Positions 27,848-40,594 are shown, numbered from the stretch's first letter. The stretch: 64,000 nt of DNA from Corynebacterium hansenii (GCF_030408795.1 NZ_CP047211.1:186001-250000); one strand, 5' to 3'. Notes: a model not told the origin generated them from the letters alone. Translations and numbers: made by a program.

Positions 27848-28296
27848 CCGCCGTCTTCTCGCCCATCGCAGGCGACGTGGCGGCGCTGGCGGACGTACCC
27901 GACGAGGTCTTCGCCTCCGGCATGGTCGGCGCGGGCGTGGCGGTGGCGCCGACGGGGGAGGGCGTCATCGAGGTGGTGGCGCCCGTGGCGGGCAAGATCA
28001 TGCGGATCATGCCGCACGCGCTGGTCATCATGACCCCGGAGAACCGCGGCGTGCTCGTCCACGTCGGCATCGACACGGTGCACATGAAGGGGGAGGGGTT
28101 CACCGTCCACGCGGAGAAGAAGGATCGCGTGGAGGTCGGGGACGTGCTCATCACGGCCGACGTCACGGCCATCCGCGCCGCGGGCCACGACCCGATCTGC
28201 CCCGTGGTGATCATGGAGTCCGCCGCCGACGACATCCACGACGCCCTCGATCCCGGCACGCGCGTCGCCGCGGGGGAAGCGCTCTACAGGGCCTGA
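27844..28296 (+). CDS. PTS EIIA domain, Crr type
   Basis: 150-aa phosphocarrier of the glucose family. His73 in VLVHVGIDTVHMKGEGF is the phosphorylated residue and His58 (IMPHAL) is the second active-site His. The N-terminus VFSPIAGDVAALADVPDEVFA and the C-terminal PVVIMES are also family features. GTG 27844 overlaps the EIIB stop. In many bacteria this domain is fused to EIIC; here all three domains are separate genes over a divergent promoter. Confidence 0.94.
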   Translation: MTAVFSPIAGDVAALADVPDEVFASGMVGAGVAVAPTGEGVIEVVAPVAGKIMRIMPHALVIMTPENRGVLVHVGIDTVHMKGEGFTVHAEKKDRVEVGDVLITADVTAIRAAGHDPICPVVIMESAADDIHDALDPGTRVAAGEALYRA

Positions 28297-28372
28297 CGCC
28301 TCTTTCGCTTTGCGACGGCCCGGCCCCCGCCGGGTCCGCCGGCGTGTGCGGGTGCGCCGCGATGCCGCGTTC

Positions 28373-28382
28373 GGGGGGGGGG
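28373..28382. repeat. run of ten G
   Basis: Homopolymer of ten G in the gap between the EIIA gene and the convergent GntR gene. Such runs slip easily; no reading frame depends on it. Confidence 0.8.
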
Positions 28383-28446
28383 ATCTCCGGCGCGCCGAGG
28401 GTTCGCGCCGGTTCCGCGCGGGTTCTTCCCCGATCCGTTGCGCCGC

Positions 28447-29253
28447 CTACCCGTCGCGCAGATGCATGCGCAGGGTGTACCGGTCGGGCCGGTAGGTGGA
28501 GGTGCACACCTCGACGGGGCGGCCGCGGCTGTAGGACATGCGGCGGATGCGCAGGACCGGCTGGCCGGCGTCGATGCCCAGGGCGCGGCCGATGTCGGCG
28601 GTGGCCGGCGCCGCGGTGCAGACCTGTTCGGCTTCGTCGACGGGGACGTCGTACTCCGACGTCAGTATCGAGTACACCGACTTGTGCACCGCCCGCTCCA
28701 GCAGGTCGGGCGCCAGTTCGGCGTTGTACCAGGCGTCGTCGACCGAATACGGCAGCCCGTCGCCGAGGCGCACGCGCGCCAGGTGCAGATGCGGGCCGTC
28801 GCCCAGGAATTGGGCGACCGAGTCCGGGGGCTCCGCTTTCTCGGAGATGAGGATCATCGCCGACGGTTCGGCGCCCTTCTGCTTCATCTCGGCGGTGAAG
28901 CTGGCCAGGTGCAGGTCGGAACGCAGCGGCCGGTGGGCGACGAACGTCCCCTTGCCGCGGAAGCTTTCGACGGTGCCGTCGGCGACCATGTCGCTGATGG
29001 CGCGGCGGACGGTGATGCGGCTGACGCCGAACACCTCTTCCAGCACGCGTTCGCTGGGCAGGGAGTCGCCGGGGCGGAGGTCATCGTGGCAGACCTCGGT
29101 GAGGATCGCCTTGAGCTGGGCGTGCTTGGGCGTCGGCCCGTGTTCGATGCTGTGGCGCGACAGGAGGGCGAGTGTGCGCTGTTCGGCGGAAGCGCCGTCG
29201 GAGGGGGTTTCCGTCGAACCGTGCGCCGGTGTTGGGTCGGCGGAAGAGTTCAT
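28447..29253 (-). CDS. nagR: GntR/HutC family regulator, DasR/NagR-like
   Basis: 268-aa transcription regulator. After a 38-residue disordered start it has the GntR winged helix LRPGDSLPSERVLEEVFGVSRITVRRAISDM (about 60-92) with the wing GKGTFVA, then a UTRA effector domain ending in SRGRPVEVCTSTYRPDRYTLRMHL. That layout and the nearby GlcNAc genes fit DasR/NagR, which releases DNA on binding glucosamine 6-phosphate or GlcNAc 6-phosphate. dre-like sites lie in its own promoter (29268) and in the pts/nag promoter (27431). It converges on the EIIA gene. Confidence 0.88.
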   Translation of the reverse strand: MNSSADPTPAHGSTETPSDGASAEQRTLALLSRHSIEHGPTPKHAQLKAILTEVCHDDLRPGDSLPSERVLEEVFGVSRITVRRAISDMVADGTVESFRGKGTFVAHRPLRSDLHLASFTAEMKQKGAEPSAMILISEKAEPPDSVAQFLGDGPHLHLARVRLGDGLPYSVDDAWYNAELAPDLLERAVHKSVYSILTSEYDVPVDEAEQVCTAAPATADIGRALGIDAGQPVLRIRRMSYSRGRPVEVCTSTYRPDRYTLRMHLRDG

Positions 29254-29267
29254 GCCTCCATTGTACG

Positions 29268-29283
29268 ACTGGTAATGACAAGT
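29268..29283. promoter_or_regulatory. degenerate DasR/NagR-type site upstream of the regulator gene
   Basis: ACTGGTAATGACAAGT, 15 nt before the start of the GntR gene. The left half matches the dre half-site ACTGGT exactly, the right half imperfectly. Autoregulation is likely. Confidence 0.5.
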
Positions 29284-29601
29284 GGCCCGCCAGTTAATGA
29301 GGATTACGTCTCATTTGCCGGGAAATCCGGTTCGCCGTTGGCCCCGCAGTCGCCCATATGCGCAGGGAACGGGCGGATTTCGGTGCGATCGCGGCGAACG
29401 GGAATGAGGTTCGGCCCCGCCCCCGATGGCGATGCCCATCATGACCAGTTCGCGTGATGTCGCCGACCCACTGCCGCCGCGCCCGTCCTCCGGCCGATTG
29501 CTGCCGTACCCGCCGAACGGTGACAGCCGCGCTCGTTCCCGCACCCTCACCCGGAGGCGCGGCGGCTCACCCGGCCCGGGCTTTCACCCGTGCTCGGGCG
29601 C
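29284..29601. other. intergenic region upstream of the GntR gene
   Basis: About 320 nt between the GntR start and the end of gatD. Apart from a possible half-site (ACTGGTCATGATGG on the minus strand, 29434-29447) I see no gene, hairpin or repeat. Confidence 0.4.
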
Positions 29602-30432
29602 CTACCGCTCGCTCTTCGGCCGCGGCTTCGACGCGATGCGCTCGGCGCGCAGGCGGCCGATGACCGGCAGCTCCAGCGGCTCGAGCTCCGACACCGAGAT
29701 GCCCATCGCCCGGGCCAGCAACAGGTCCGCCAGCTCCGGGTTGCGCGCCAGCACGGGCCCGTGCAGGTACGTGGCCACGATGCTGCCCTGCACCGCGCCT
29801 TCCTCGCCGCCGGTCGGGGTTTCGGCGACCTCGGGCTTGACGACGTCCGCGCCCCCGCTCCCGCCCGCGCGCACCGGACCCGGCGCGCGGCCCGGTTCGG
29901 GCTGGCGCTCCGGGCCCGCGTTGCCCACGCCGCGGATGACCCGTCCCAGGGGGCGCGCGTCGGCCCCCAGAGTCGTGCGGCCCATGTGATTCTCGAATCC
30001 GGTGAGCGTGGAGGACAGCTCGTCGGAAAGCGGTGCGGTGCGGATCTCGCCGATCGCGCGGGTCTCCAGGGACGTCGTGGTGCAGTCGAGCAGGCCGAGG
30101 CCCGCGACCTCCCGCCCGCCCGCGCGGAACGACTCGCCGAGGACCTGGAATCCGGCGCAGATGGCCAGGATCGGGCGGCCCGCGGCGGCGGCGCGCACCA
30201 GGCCGCCGTCCTTCGCCAGATGCTCGGCGGCGATGGTCTGCGCGACGTCCTCGCCGCCGCCGATGGTGTAGATGTCCAGGCCCTCCGGCACGGGCTGCCC
30301 CAGCTTGACGGGCGTCACCTCGGCGTCGAAACCGCGGCGGCGGGCGCGCTCGCGCAGCACCAGGGCGTTGCCGTCGTCGCCGTACGTGCCCAGCACGTCG
30401 GGGAGGATCAGGCCGATGTTCAGGTCAGTCAT
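29602..30432 (-). CDS. gatD: lipid II isoglutaminyl synthase, glutaminase subunit GatD
   Basis: CobB/CobQ-like glutamine amidotransferase of 276 aa. It supplies ammonia to MurT, which amidates D-Glu of the peptidoglycan stem peptide. The nucleophile Cys92 is in PILAICAGFQVLGES and the catalytic His is in ATYLHGPVLARNPELAD. Between ENHMGRT and the His there is a low-complexity Pro/Gly/Glu insert (about 180-215) not usual in the family. Its start overlaps the end of murT by 8 nt, so the two subunits are made together, as in staphylococci and mycobacteria. Confidence 0.93.
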   Translation of the reverse strand: MTDLNIGLILPDVLGTYGDDGNALVLRERARRRGFDAEVTPVKLGQPVPEGLDIYTIGGGEDVAQTIAAEHLAKDGGLVRAAAAGRPILAICAGFQVLGESFRAGGREVAGLGLLDCTTTSLETRAIGEIRTAPLSDELSSTLTGFENHMGRTTLGADARPLGRVIRGVGNAGPERQPEPGRAPGPVRAGGSGGADVVKPEVAETPTGGEEGAVQGSIVATYLHGPVLARNPELADLLLARAMGISVSELEPLELPVIGRLRAERIASKPRPKSER

Positions 30433-31714
30433 TGGAGCCTCGCTCGGTGCCTCGTTCGATGGCCTTCTTCAGGTCGCGGAAAGCGGTGTAATTCGCCAGC
30501 ACCTCCACCCGGCCCGGCGGGCAGGCGGCGATGGCCTCCATCGGGTCGTGCAGCAGCTCGTGCTCGATGCCCGCGTAGAGCAGGCGCACGGCCAAGTCGG
30601 TGCCGCGCTCGCCGGAGGCCTTGACGGACAGGCCGCCGAAGTTCTCGAACACCACGTCCCACAGCCACGACAGGTCCTCGCCGTCGGCCACGTGGCCGTT
30701 GACGGCGATGACCACGCCGTCGGCATCGCGGTCGACCATCGACAGCGCCTCCTGCCAGCCGGCGGGGTTCTTCGCCAGCAGCATGCGCACCTCGTGGTCG
30801 CCCACGCGCATGGTGGAATATCGGCCCGCGACGTTGTCCACGCCCTCGGTGGCGGTGGCCGCGACGGCGGCGTCCGCGCCCAGCTCGACGGCCGCGGCGG
30901 TGGCCAGCGTGGCGTTGCCCCGGTTGGCGCCGCCCGGCAGGGTCAGATTCAGCGGGAGGGTGGAGCCGTACGGCGTGACGATTCCCTCGGGCGTGATCGC
31001 CCATGTCGGCTCGGGCCGGCGGAACTTCCCGCCGCCCGGCAGGTCCTTCACCGCGTACCAGTCGTCGCCGTCGCGGATGATCGGACCGCCCGTGCGCGGG
31101 CAGCTGGTGGCGTCGTTGGTCCAGCCGCCGCCGGCGGACACCCACACCACGTTCCGCGCATCCCACGCGGCGGAGGCGATCAGCGGGTCATCGCAGTTCG
31201 CCACGACCGTCGCCTGCGGGTTCGCGTTGACCGCGTCGCGCAGGGAACGCTCGATCTTGTTGATCTCCCCCACCCGGTCGAGCTGATCGCGCGACAGGTT
31301 CAGCAGCACCAGCACCCGCGGCTTCAGATCCGCGGAAATGTGCGCGACGTGCAGCTCGTCGACCTCCAGGACCAGGGTGTCCGCGTGCGGCGAGGCCATC
31401 AGCGCCGAAATGACGCCGGCGTCCATGTTGTCGCCGCCCTCGTTGGTGGCCACCCCGTCGCCCGCGGCGCGCATCGCCGCGGCGAGCATGCGGGTCGTCG
31501 TGGACTTTCCGTTCGTGCCGGTGATGATCGCCGCCGGTCGCCCGCCGCCGAGTTGCCCCAGGATGCGGGGGTCGAGCTTCTGGGCGATCAGCCCGCCGAT
31601 CATTCCGCCGGAGCCGCGGCCGGTACGCCGCGAGGCCCACGTCGCCGCCTTGGCCACGGCGGTCGCGAAGCGCGACCGCGGGCTCATGCGGCTGGTTCTG
31701 CTGCTCTTGGTCAT
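30425..31714 (-). CDS. murT: lipid II isoglutaminyl synthase, ligase subunit MurT
   Basis: 429-aa Mur-ligase-like ATPase. P-loop TGTNGKSTTTRM (65-76), NEGGDNMDAGVISAL, EVDELHVAHI, and LNLSRDQLDRVGEI match MurT, and the C-terminal domain has the Asp-containing YAGIEHEL. S. aureus MurT has a four-Cys zinc ribbon; here only SCPRTG remains in that region with an earlier lone Cys, so the ribbon is incomplete. ATG 31714 is preceded by TAGAAT at 6 nt, a leaderless arrangement. Pairs with gatD to amidate lipid II D-Glu. Confidence 0.93.
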   Translation of the reverse strand: MTKSSRTSRMSPRSRFATAVAKAATWASRRTGRGSGGMIGGLIAQKLDPRILGQLGGGRPAAIITGTNGKSTTTRMLAAAMRAAGDGVATNEGGDNMDAGVISALMASPHADTLVLEVDELHVAHISADLKPRVLVLLNLSRDQLDRVGEINKIERSLRDAVNANPQATVVANCDDPLIASAAWDARNVVWVSAGGGWTNDATSCPRTGGPIIRDGDDWYAVKDLPGGGKFRRPEPTWAITPEGIVTPYGSTLPLNLTLPGGANRGNATLATAAAVELGADAAVAATATEGVDNVAGRYSTMRVGDHEVRMLLAKNPAGWQEALSMVDRDADGVVIAVNGHVADGEDLSWLWDVVFENFGGLSVKASGERGTDLAVRLLYAGIEHELLHDPMEAIAACPPGRVEVLANYTAFRDLKKAIERGTERGSND

Positions 31715-31720
31715 GGGGGC

Positions 31721-31726
31721 ATTCTA
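31721..31726 (-). promoter_or_regulatory. -10 box of murT-gatD
   Basis: TAGAAT on the minus strand, 6 nt before ATG 31714. Leaderless arrangement. Confidence 0.55.
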
Positions 31727-31755
31727 GGCCCTCGCCGGGCGCGAACCGGTGCGGT

Positions 31756-32847
31756 TCACATCTCGTCGAGCAGGCGCAGGAAAGCGGTGTCGCTGACCAG
31801 CGGGATCTCCTTGCGGTGCGCGTGCATCGCCTTGCCCACGAGCTCCTCCGGAGTGACGTCCGCGGGCCGGTTGCACACCAGCACCGAGGTCTCCCGGGTG
31901 ACCTTCTCCGAATACGCCAGACCGGCGGCGACGCCCGCGCCGATGATGTCGTCGGCGGGCGAGGCGAGCTCCGGCGCGATGGCGAATTCCATGCCCGCCT
32001 TCAGCTTCCCGCCCGGCCGGTACTTGCCCGGGTTCGCGGTCGGCCGCGGGGCCTCCATCGCATCGACGCGCACGCTCGAGCGCTGCAGGCCGACGTGGTC
32101 GGCCCGGAGCTCCTCGGTGGGCCAGGTGGCGAAGCCGCCGCGCTCGCGTTGCGCCCGCCACAGCTCCACGAGCAACTCGACGTCGCCCATGGTCCGCTCG
32201 CGCTCCGGCACCCCGATGTTCTCCACGCTGGCCACCGGCGACGGCGCATCCAGGCCATACGCCCGGGCCACGCCGCGCAGGCGGGTGTCCGGCAGCTCAA
32301 CCGACTGGCGCCGCGCGGTCACCAGGGTGTCCGTCACCGCCGCCGGCGCGGGGATGCGGCCCGCGCGGACCCGGCCACGGCCACGGCCCCGCCGCCCGCG
32401 ATTGGCGCGGTTGGCGTGGCGACGGGCGCGCTTGGCCTCCTCCACGATGAAACCCCAGGTCCGCGGCAGATCATGCGTCACCAGCTCCCGGCCGTCGAGG
32501 AACTCGCCGACCGTGCCCAGCACCGTGCCGAACCGCGGCGCGCCCTCCAGGTCATCCGGCTCCAGCCCATGCAGGTGCACCGGGCCCGGATCCTCCCCGA
32601 TGGTGAAGACCCCGTGCCACGTGCGCCCGATCTCCCCGTCCGCCGAAAACTCCGCCAAACCCAGCGACACCATCCGCGCCGACTTCGGGTGGATGCCCGT
32701 CGACTTCACCACCGCGGCGACGTACGGGCACGCCGAATCGGCGCCCCCCTCCACGGAGGACGCCGAATCTGCGGTGGCCGGCGGGGCACCCGCGACGCGG
32801 TCGTCGTCAAGCGGGGCACCGGCCTCCCCGGACGGAGAGCGGTCCAT
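31756..32847 (-). CDS. DnaQ-like exonuclease-fold protein with BRCT domain, catalytic residues missing
   Basis: 363-aa protein in the position of the 'DNA polymerase III epsilon' gene that lies next to leuA in corynebacteria and mycobacteria. The exonuclease-like domain spans about residues 40-250, but motif I, normally DxETTG, reads VVKSTG (residues 46-51), so both metal-binding acids are lost. Motif Exo II region reads LVTHDLPRTWGF. A basic Arg/Gly stretch (about 140-165) splits the domain. The end, from about 285 (GMEFAIAPELASP...), looks like a BRCT domain. It is probably a non-catalytic DNA- or protein-binding factor. Start ATG 32847 lies just after the leuA stop. Confidence 0.75.
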   Translation of the reverse strand: MDRSPSGEAGAPLDDDRVAGAPPATADSASSVEGGADSACPYVAAVVKSTGIHPKSARMVSLGLAEFSADGEIGRTWHGVFTIGEDPGPVHLHGLEPDDLEGAPRFGTVLGTVGEFLDGRELVTHDLPRTWGFIVEEAKRARRHANRANRGRRGRGRGRVRAGRIPAPAAVTDTLVTARRQSVELPDTRLRGVARAYGLDAPSPVASVENIGVPERERTMGDVELLVELWRAQRERGGFATWPTEELRADHVGLQRSSVRVDAMEAPRPTANPGKYRPGGKLKAGMEFAIAPELASPADDIIGAGVAAGLAYSEKVTRETSVLVCNRPADVTPEELVGKAMHAHRKEIPLVSDTAFLRLLDEM

Positions 32848-34794
<1,947 letters not shown>

Positions 34795-34816
34795 TCAAAG
34801 GGGGCTGGCCGGCACG

Positions 34817-34836
34817 AAAAAATCCCGCGACGGGGA
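34817..34836 (-). terminator. leuA attenuator terminator
   Basis: On the minus strand CCCG-TCG-CGGG is followed by A and six T. It lies 10 nt past the leader-peptide stop and 145 nt before leuA. Flanking GGGCCGGCT and GCCGGCC segments could pair alternatively as an antiterminator. Confidence 0.7.
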
Positions 34837-34845
34837 GCCGGCCCT

Positions 34846-34893
34846 TTAAAGTCGAGCCCCGCCGCGGCACAGAAGGAGGAGTGCACGCTGCAT
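34846..34893 (-). CDS. leuL: leuA leader peptide
   Basis: Fifteen-residue leader MQRALLLLCRGGARL, with four Leu codons in a row (CTC CTC CTT CTG) and one more at the end. Its ATG lies 7 nt after a -10 box (TAGGCT), so it would be translated from the very 5' end of the mRNA. Ribosome stalling at the Leu run when charged tRNA-Leu is scarce would change pairing and let RNA polymerase pass the attenuator just downstream. A leader of this kind is known for leuA of C. glutamicum. Confidence 0.85.
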   Translation of the reverse strand: MQRALLLLCRGGARL

Positions 34894-34900
34894 GTGATGC

Positions 34901-34906
34901 AGCCTA
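34901..34906 (-). promoter_or_regulatory. -10 box of the leuL-leuA transcript
   Basis: TAGGCT on the minus strand, 7 nt before the leader-peptide ATG. Confidence 0.6.
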
Positions 34907-35002
34907 CACCGGGCCGCGGGCGTCCCCAACACGAACGTTCCGGCGGGGGGGATCGGCGGTCGCTTTGCTTTGCGACGCCCGTGCCCGTGCCATCCTGGGT
35001 GC

Positions 35003-36394
35003 GTGTCCAGGATTCGGGGTCGCGGTGCAGCGGCGCAAGGCTTTCCGTGGGTCGCCGTGGCGGGGTGGTACGCGGTCACCCGCGTGGTCGTCGTCGCGGT
35101 GCTGGCCATCGCCGTCGCGGTGGATCTGCGGGGGCAGGAGGCGTCGGCCGGGGCGGGTGCCGTGAGTGGGGCCGGTGCGGTTGCCGGAGCGGGGACGTTT
35201 GCCGGGGTGTGGACGCCCGCCGGGATGGGCGAGGTCGCGCGGGAGACGTGGGATCGCCTCAATGCATGGGACGCCCAGTGGATGCGGGACATCGCCGAAC
35301 GCGGTTACTTCGGGCTCGGGGAGGTCGACGGCGACCCCGGGCATTGGCGGTCGCTGGCCTTCTTCCCCCTGATGCCGTACCTGATCCGGGCGGTGTCGTT
35401 CGTGACGTTCCTGCCCGCCGATTGGGCGGGCGCCCTGATTTCGCTGGTGGCCGGTGTGGCCTTCGCGTTCGCGGCGGCCGCCCTCGCCGGACGGATGGGT
35501 GCGCCGCGCCGGGCGATGGTCCTGGCGTCTGTGGCGGTGACGACCGCTCCCATGGCCGTCGTCATGCTCATGCCCTATACGGAGGCCCTGTTCCTGGCGC
35601 TGGCGGGGTGGGGGTTGGTGGCGGTCGTCGACAAGCGATGGGGCCGCGCCGCAGTGCTGTTCCTGTTGGCGGGGCTGACCCGGTCGACGGCGTTGGGGCT
35701 GTTCCTCGTGCTGGCCGTCGCCGTGCTGGCCGGTGACCGCCGCAACCCGCGGGCGTGGGCGGCCGTCGCCGTGGCGCCGGTGGGGTGGGCGGCGTATCTG
35801 GCGTGGTCGTCGGCGCGGTTGAGCGACGCCGGCGGGTACTTCGGCGCGCAGGCCCGCGGCTGGAACTCCGAGGTCGACGGCGGGGCCGCGACGCTGCGGT
35901 GGTTGTGGCGGAGCTTCTTCGAATCGCGCGAAACCGGGTATTTCGTGTCCGCCGCCGTGATCGTCGCGGTGGCGGCGACCCTGGCGTGGGCGTTCGCGGA
36001 GTGGGCGGTGGCGAGGATCCTGGCGTGGCGCGCGGGGCAGCGCGGCGGCGCGGGGGAGCGTGGCGATGCGGGGGAGCGCGACGAGGTGGTCGATCCCGCG
36101 CCGTCCGCCGTGGGTGACCGGACTTACTCGGCCGCGGCGTTCGTCGACCGGTGGGGAGCCTGCTGGCCGGTGCTGGTGTTCTCGTGTCTGGCGGTCGGGC
36201 AGGTGCTGGTCAGCGACGGATTGATGCATTCGAGGCCGCGCCTGTTCCTGTCGGGGGTGTTGGTGCTGCTCGTGTTCGCGGCGCCGTTGGCGAGGATGCG
36301 CGCGTTCGCCCGGGCCTGGGTGCTCGCGGCGTGGGTGCTGGGTTCGGCGTGGGTCGGGGCGTACATGCTGGTGCCCTTCCCGTGGGCGATCTGA
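35003..36394 (+). CDS. PIG-V-like membrane mannosyltransferase-family protein
   Basis: 463-aa polytopic membrane protein with nine or more hydrophobic segments. The loop after the first span has WDRLNAWDAQWMRDIAERGY and then LAFFPLMPYLIRAV, matching the WD-x-x-W...RGY and FFPxxP features of PIG-V-like (GPI mannosyltransferase 2) proteins, which use polyprenyl-phosphate sugars on the outer face of the membrane. In actinobacteria these probably mannosylate envelope lipids or proteins; the acceptor is unknown. GTG 35003 is the preferred start, since the upstream frame runs over the 10-mer GCTTTGCGAC (34967); the choice is uncertain. It is divergent from the leuA leader. Confidence 0.75.
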   Translation: MSRIRGRGAAAQGFPWVAVAGWYAVTRVVVVAVLAIAVAVDLRGQEASAGAGAVSGAGAVAGAGTFAGVWTPAGMGEVARETWDRLNAWDAQWMRDIAERGYFGLGEVDGDPGHWRSLAFFPLMPYLIRAVSFVTFLPADWAGALISLVAGVAFAFAAAALAGRMGAPRRAMVLASVAVTTAPMAVVMLMPYTEALFLALAGWGLVAVVDKRWGRAAVLFLLAGLTRSTALGLFLVLAVAVLAGDRRNPRAWAAVAVAPVGWAAYLAWSSARLSDAGGYFGAQARGWNSEVDGGAATLRWLWRSFFESRETGYFVSAAVIVAVAATLAWAFAEWAVARILAWRAGQRGGAGERGDAGERDEVVDPAPSAVGDRTYSAAAFVDRWGACWPVLVFSCLAVGQVLVSDGLMHSRPRLFLSGVLVLLVFAAPLARMRAFARAWVLAAWVLGSAWVGAYMLVPFPWAI

Positions 36395-36506
36395 CGGCGT
36401 CCGCCACCTGCCGCCTGCCCACATGGCCGTCCGCGGCCGCACACTCGCCGCCACACTGGGCGGAAAGACGAGGGGAGAAAGCGGCGGGCGTGCGCGCCGG
36501 GCGGGG

Positions 36507-37352
36507 CTACACGCTCTTGCGCGACAGGGCCACGGTCGACGCGATCATCGCCACCAGCGCCGCACCCATCCATACCCACTGCGAGCCCTGCGTCTGGAAC
36601 TTCTCGCCCAGCACCGCATACCCCAGCGCGAACGCGACCACCGGCTCCGCGCACGTCATCGCCGGCAACGAATTCCGCAGCGCCCCCGCATTGAACGACG
36701 CCTGCTGCACCGCCACGCCCACCAACGCCAAGGCGAGCAGCGACCACAGCTCCCACGAGCGGACGAACTCCCCCAAGTCGCCGTGCACCCAAATGTCCAC
36801 GACGGCCTTCGACAACACGGCGACGAAGCCGTACAACCAGCCCGTCGCCAATCCCAGAACCAGCGCCTTCTCCGACCTGAGCAGAGTGCCCGCCGCGTGG
36901 TACATCACCGCGAACACCACCGCGCCGATGGCCAGCGCCGGAATCCAGCGCGCCAGCGGCGGCTGCGGATCGCCCGGCAATGGCCGCCCCAACATCACCA
37001 GCACCGCCACGGCGACGGTCAGCAGCACCGCCCACGCCGTCTCCGACTTCGAAATCCGCCGCCCCGCGATCCTTGCCGCCAACGGCAACGTGAACATCAG
37101 CGACATCACCAACAGCGGCTGCACCAGCAGCAACGTGCCAAAGGCCAGCGCGCCGATCTGCAGGCCATACCCCGCCAACGCCAGCAGCACCCCGGCCCAC
37201 CACATCGGCCGCGAAACCACCGACCACACGCCGGACATGGTCCCGGCGTCGTCGGGAAGCTCATCGGCGAGGCGGTGGCGGATGACGGTCCCCCACGCGA
37301 TCGACAACGCCGAGCCGAGGCCCAACATGATCGCGAGGACTTGATTGTGCAC
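36507..37352 (-). CDS. DMT superfamily (EamA-like) transporter
   Basis: 281-aa membrane protein with nine to ten helices. The N-terminus GLGSALSIAWGTVIRHRLADEL and the internal repeat of two five-helix halves (the second from MYHAAGTLLRSEKALVLGLATG) fit drug/metabolite transporters; NSLPAMTCAEPVVAFALGYAVLGE is the typical E-x-P-V...LGE segment of EamA helices. Substrate unknown. GTG 37352 is the start. It is convergent with the PIG-V-like gene and divergent from lysC. A homologue lies near leuA/lysC in other corynebacteria as I remember it. Confidence 0.8.
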   Translation of the reverse strand: MHNQVLAIMLGLGSALSIAWGTVIRHRLADELPDDAGTMSGVWSVVSRPMWWAGVLLALAGYGLQIGALAFGTLLLVQPLLVMSLMFTLPLAARIAGRRISKSETAWAVLLTVAVAVLVMLGRPLPGDPQPPLARWIPALAIGAVVFAVMYHAAGTLLRSEKALVLGLATGWLYGFVAVLSKAVVDIWVHGDLGEFVRSWELWSLLALALVGVAVQQASFNAGALRNSLPAMTCAEPVVAFALGYAVLGEKFQTQGSQWVWMGAALVAMIASTVALSRKSV

Positions 37353-37585
37353 GACGCCAGATTACCCGCACGCGGTCGTCGCAAAGCGGGAGCGGCGACC
37401 GACGCGCCGCCCGCCGCGCCCGACGGCCCCCGAAGCCCCGCCCGACCGCGCAAAACTCGGGACGCAGCGGCGGCGGCCCCTGTTGTATCGTTTACGGGAA
37501 ACCCGAGTGCGTTCACGCACGGAGGTGACCGCCCGGGCGGATTGCGCACGGGCTGACGGACGAACAGGTCTGGAGGACGCCGACC

Positions 37586-40057
<2,472 letters not shown>

Positions 40058-40167
40058 TTCCGTGGCCGGGCTCCGCGGAGCCGGCGGGCCCAGCGGTGTT
40101 CAGCTGGGCCCGAGAACGAGCGTGACTCGATCGGGGCCGAAAGCGAGTGCGGCCTGACAAAAGGAGA

Positions 40168-40206
40168 GGCGGGGTTGCCGGGATTGTCCCGGCGGCCCCG
40201 CCTTTC
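40168..40206 (+). terminator. strong hairpin after asd
   Basis: Seventeen-base-pair stem (AGGCGGGGTTGCCGGGA at 40168-40184 with 40188-40204, two G-U pairs), TTG loop, ending CTTTC. A smaller hairpin GGGCCCAGC/GCTGGGCCC lies before it at 40086-40111. Either or both end the lysC-asd transcript. Confidence 0.8.
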
Positions 40207-40532
40207 GACATGTGCGGCGGCTGAATATGTGGCGGCTGACCCGCCACATCAGGCGCACGGCACCCAGTGGGGCACGCGCGCACGGCACCCAGTGGGCACA
40301 AGCGCACGTCACTAATGGGCAATCGATTTCGCCACGCGGCATTCCATTCACCGCCCGGCGCCGGAGTTGCACGGAGAGGGGTCGCAGGTTGCTTGGAGTT
40401 AGGCGCAAACTGCAGCCACTGACCAAGTGAACGTCGATAAAAGGCCAGGTGACGGAATCGAGTGGCTGCGTTTTCGCGCTAGCGTCGCCCATGCGGGCTC
40501 CATCGCCACCCGTGTGCCGCCCCCTGGCCTAA

Positions 40533-40594
40533 ACCCACCCCGAATGCGCAGGCCCACCCGCTGTAACAGGTGGGTCTGCACATTCGGGGTGGGT
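40533..40594. repeat. palindromic repeat family A, copy 2
   Basis: Arms ACCCACCCCGAATG (40533-40546) and CATTCGGGGTGGGT (40581-40594) with an inner pair GCAGGCCCACCC / GGTGGGTCTGC and loop CTGTAACA. Same layout as the copies at 3801 and 58468, and closest to the latter. Confidence 0.85.

Noticed and set aside
29434..29447. ACTGGTCATGATGG on the minus strand as a third DasR/NagR site
   Set aside because: Only one half-site matches and it is 180 nt from the regulator start; too weak to list as an operator.
40212..40430. 72-codon plus-strand frame between asd and the sigma gene
   Set aside because: Begins inside the tail of the asd terminator and runs through short repeats; no codon bias of a real gene.
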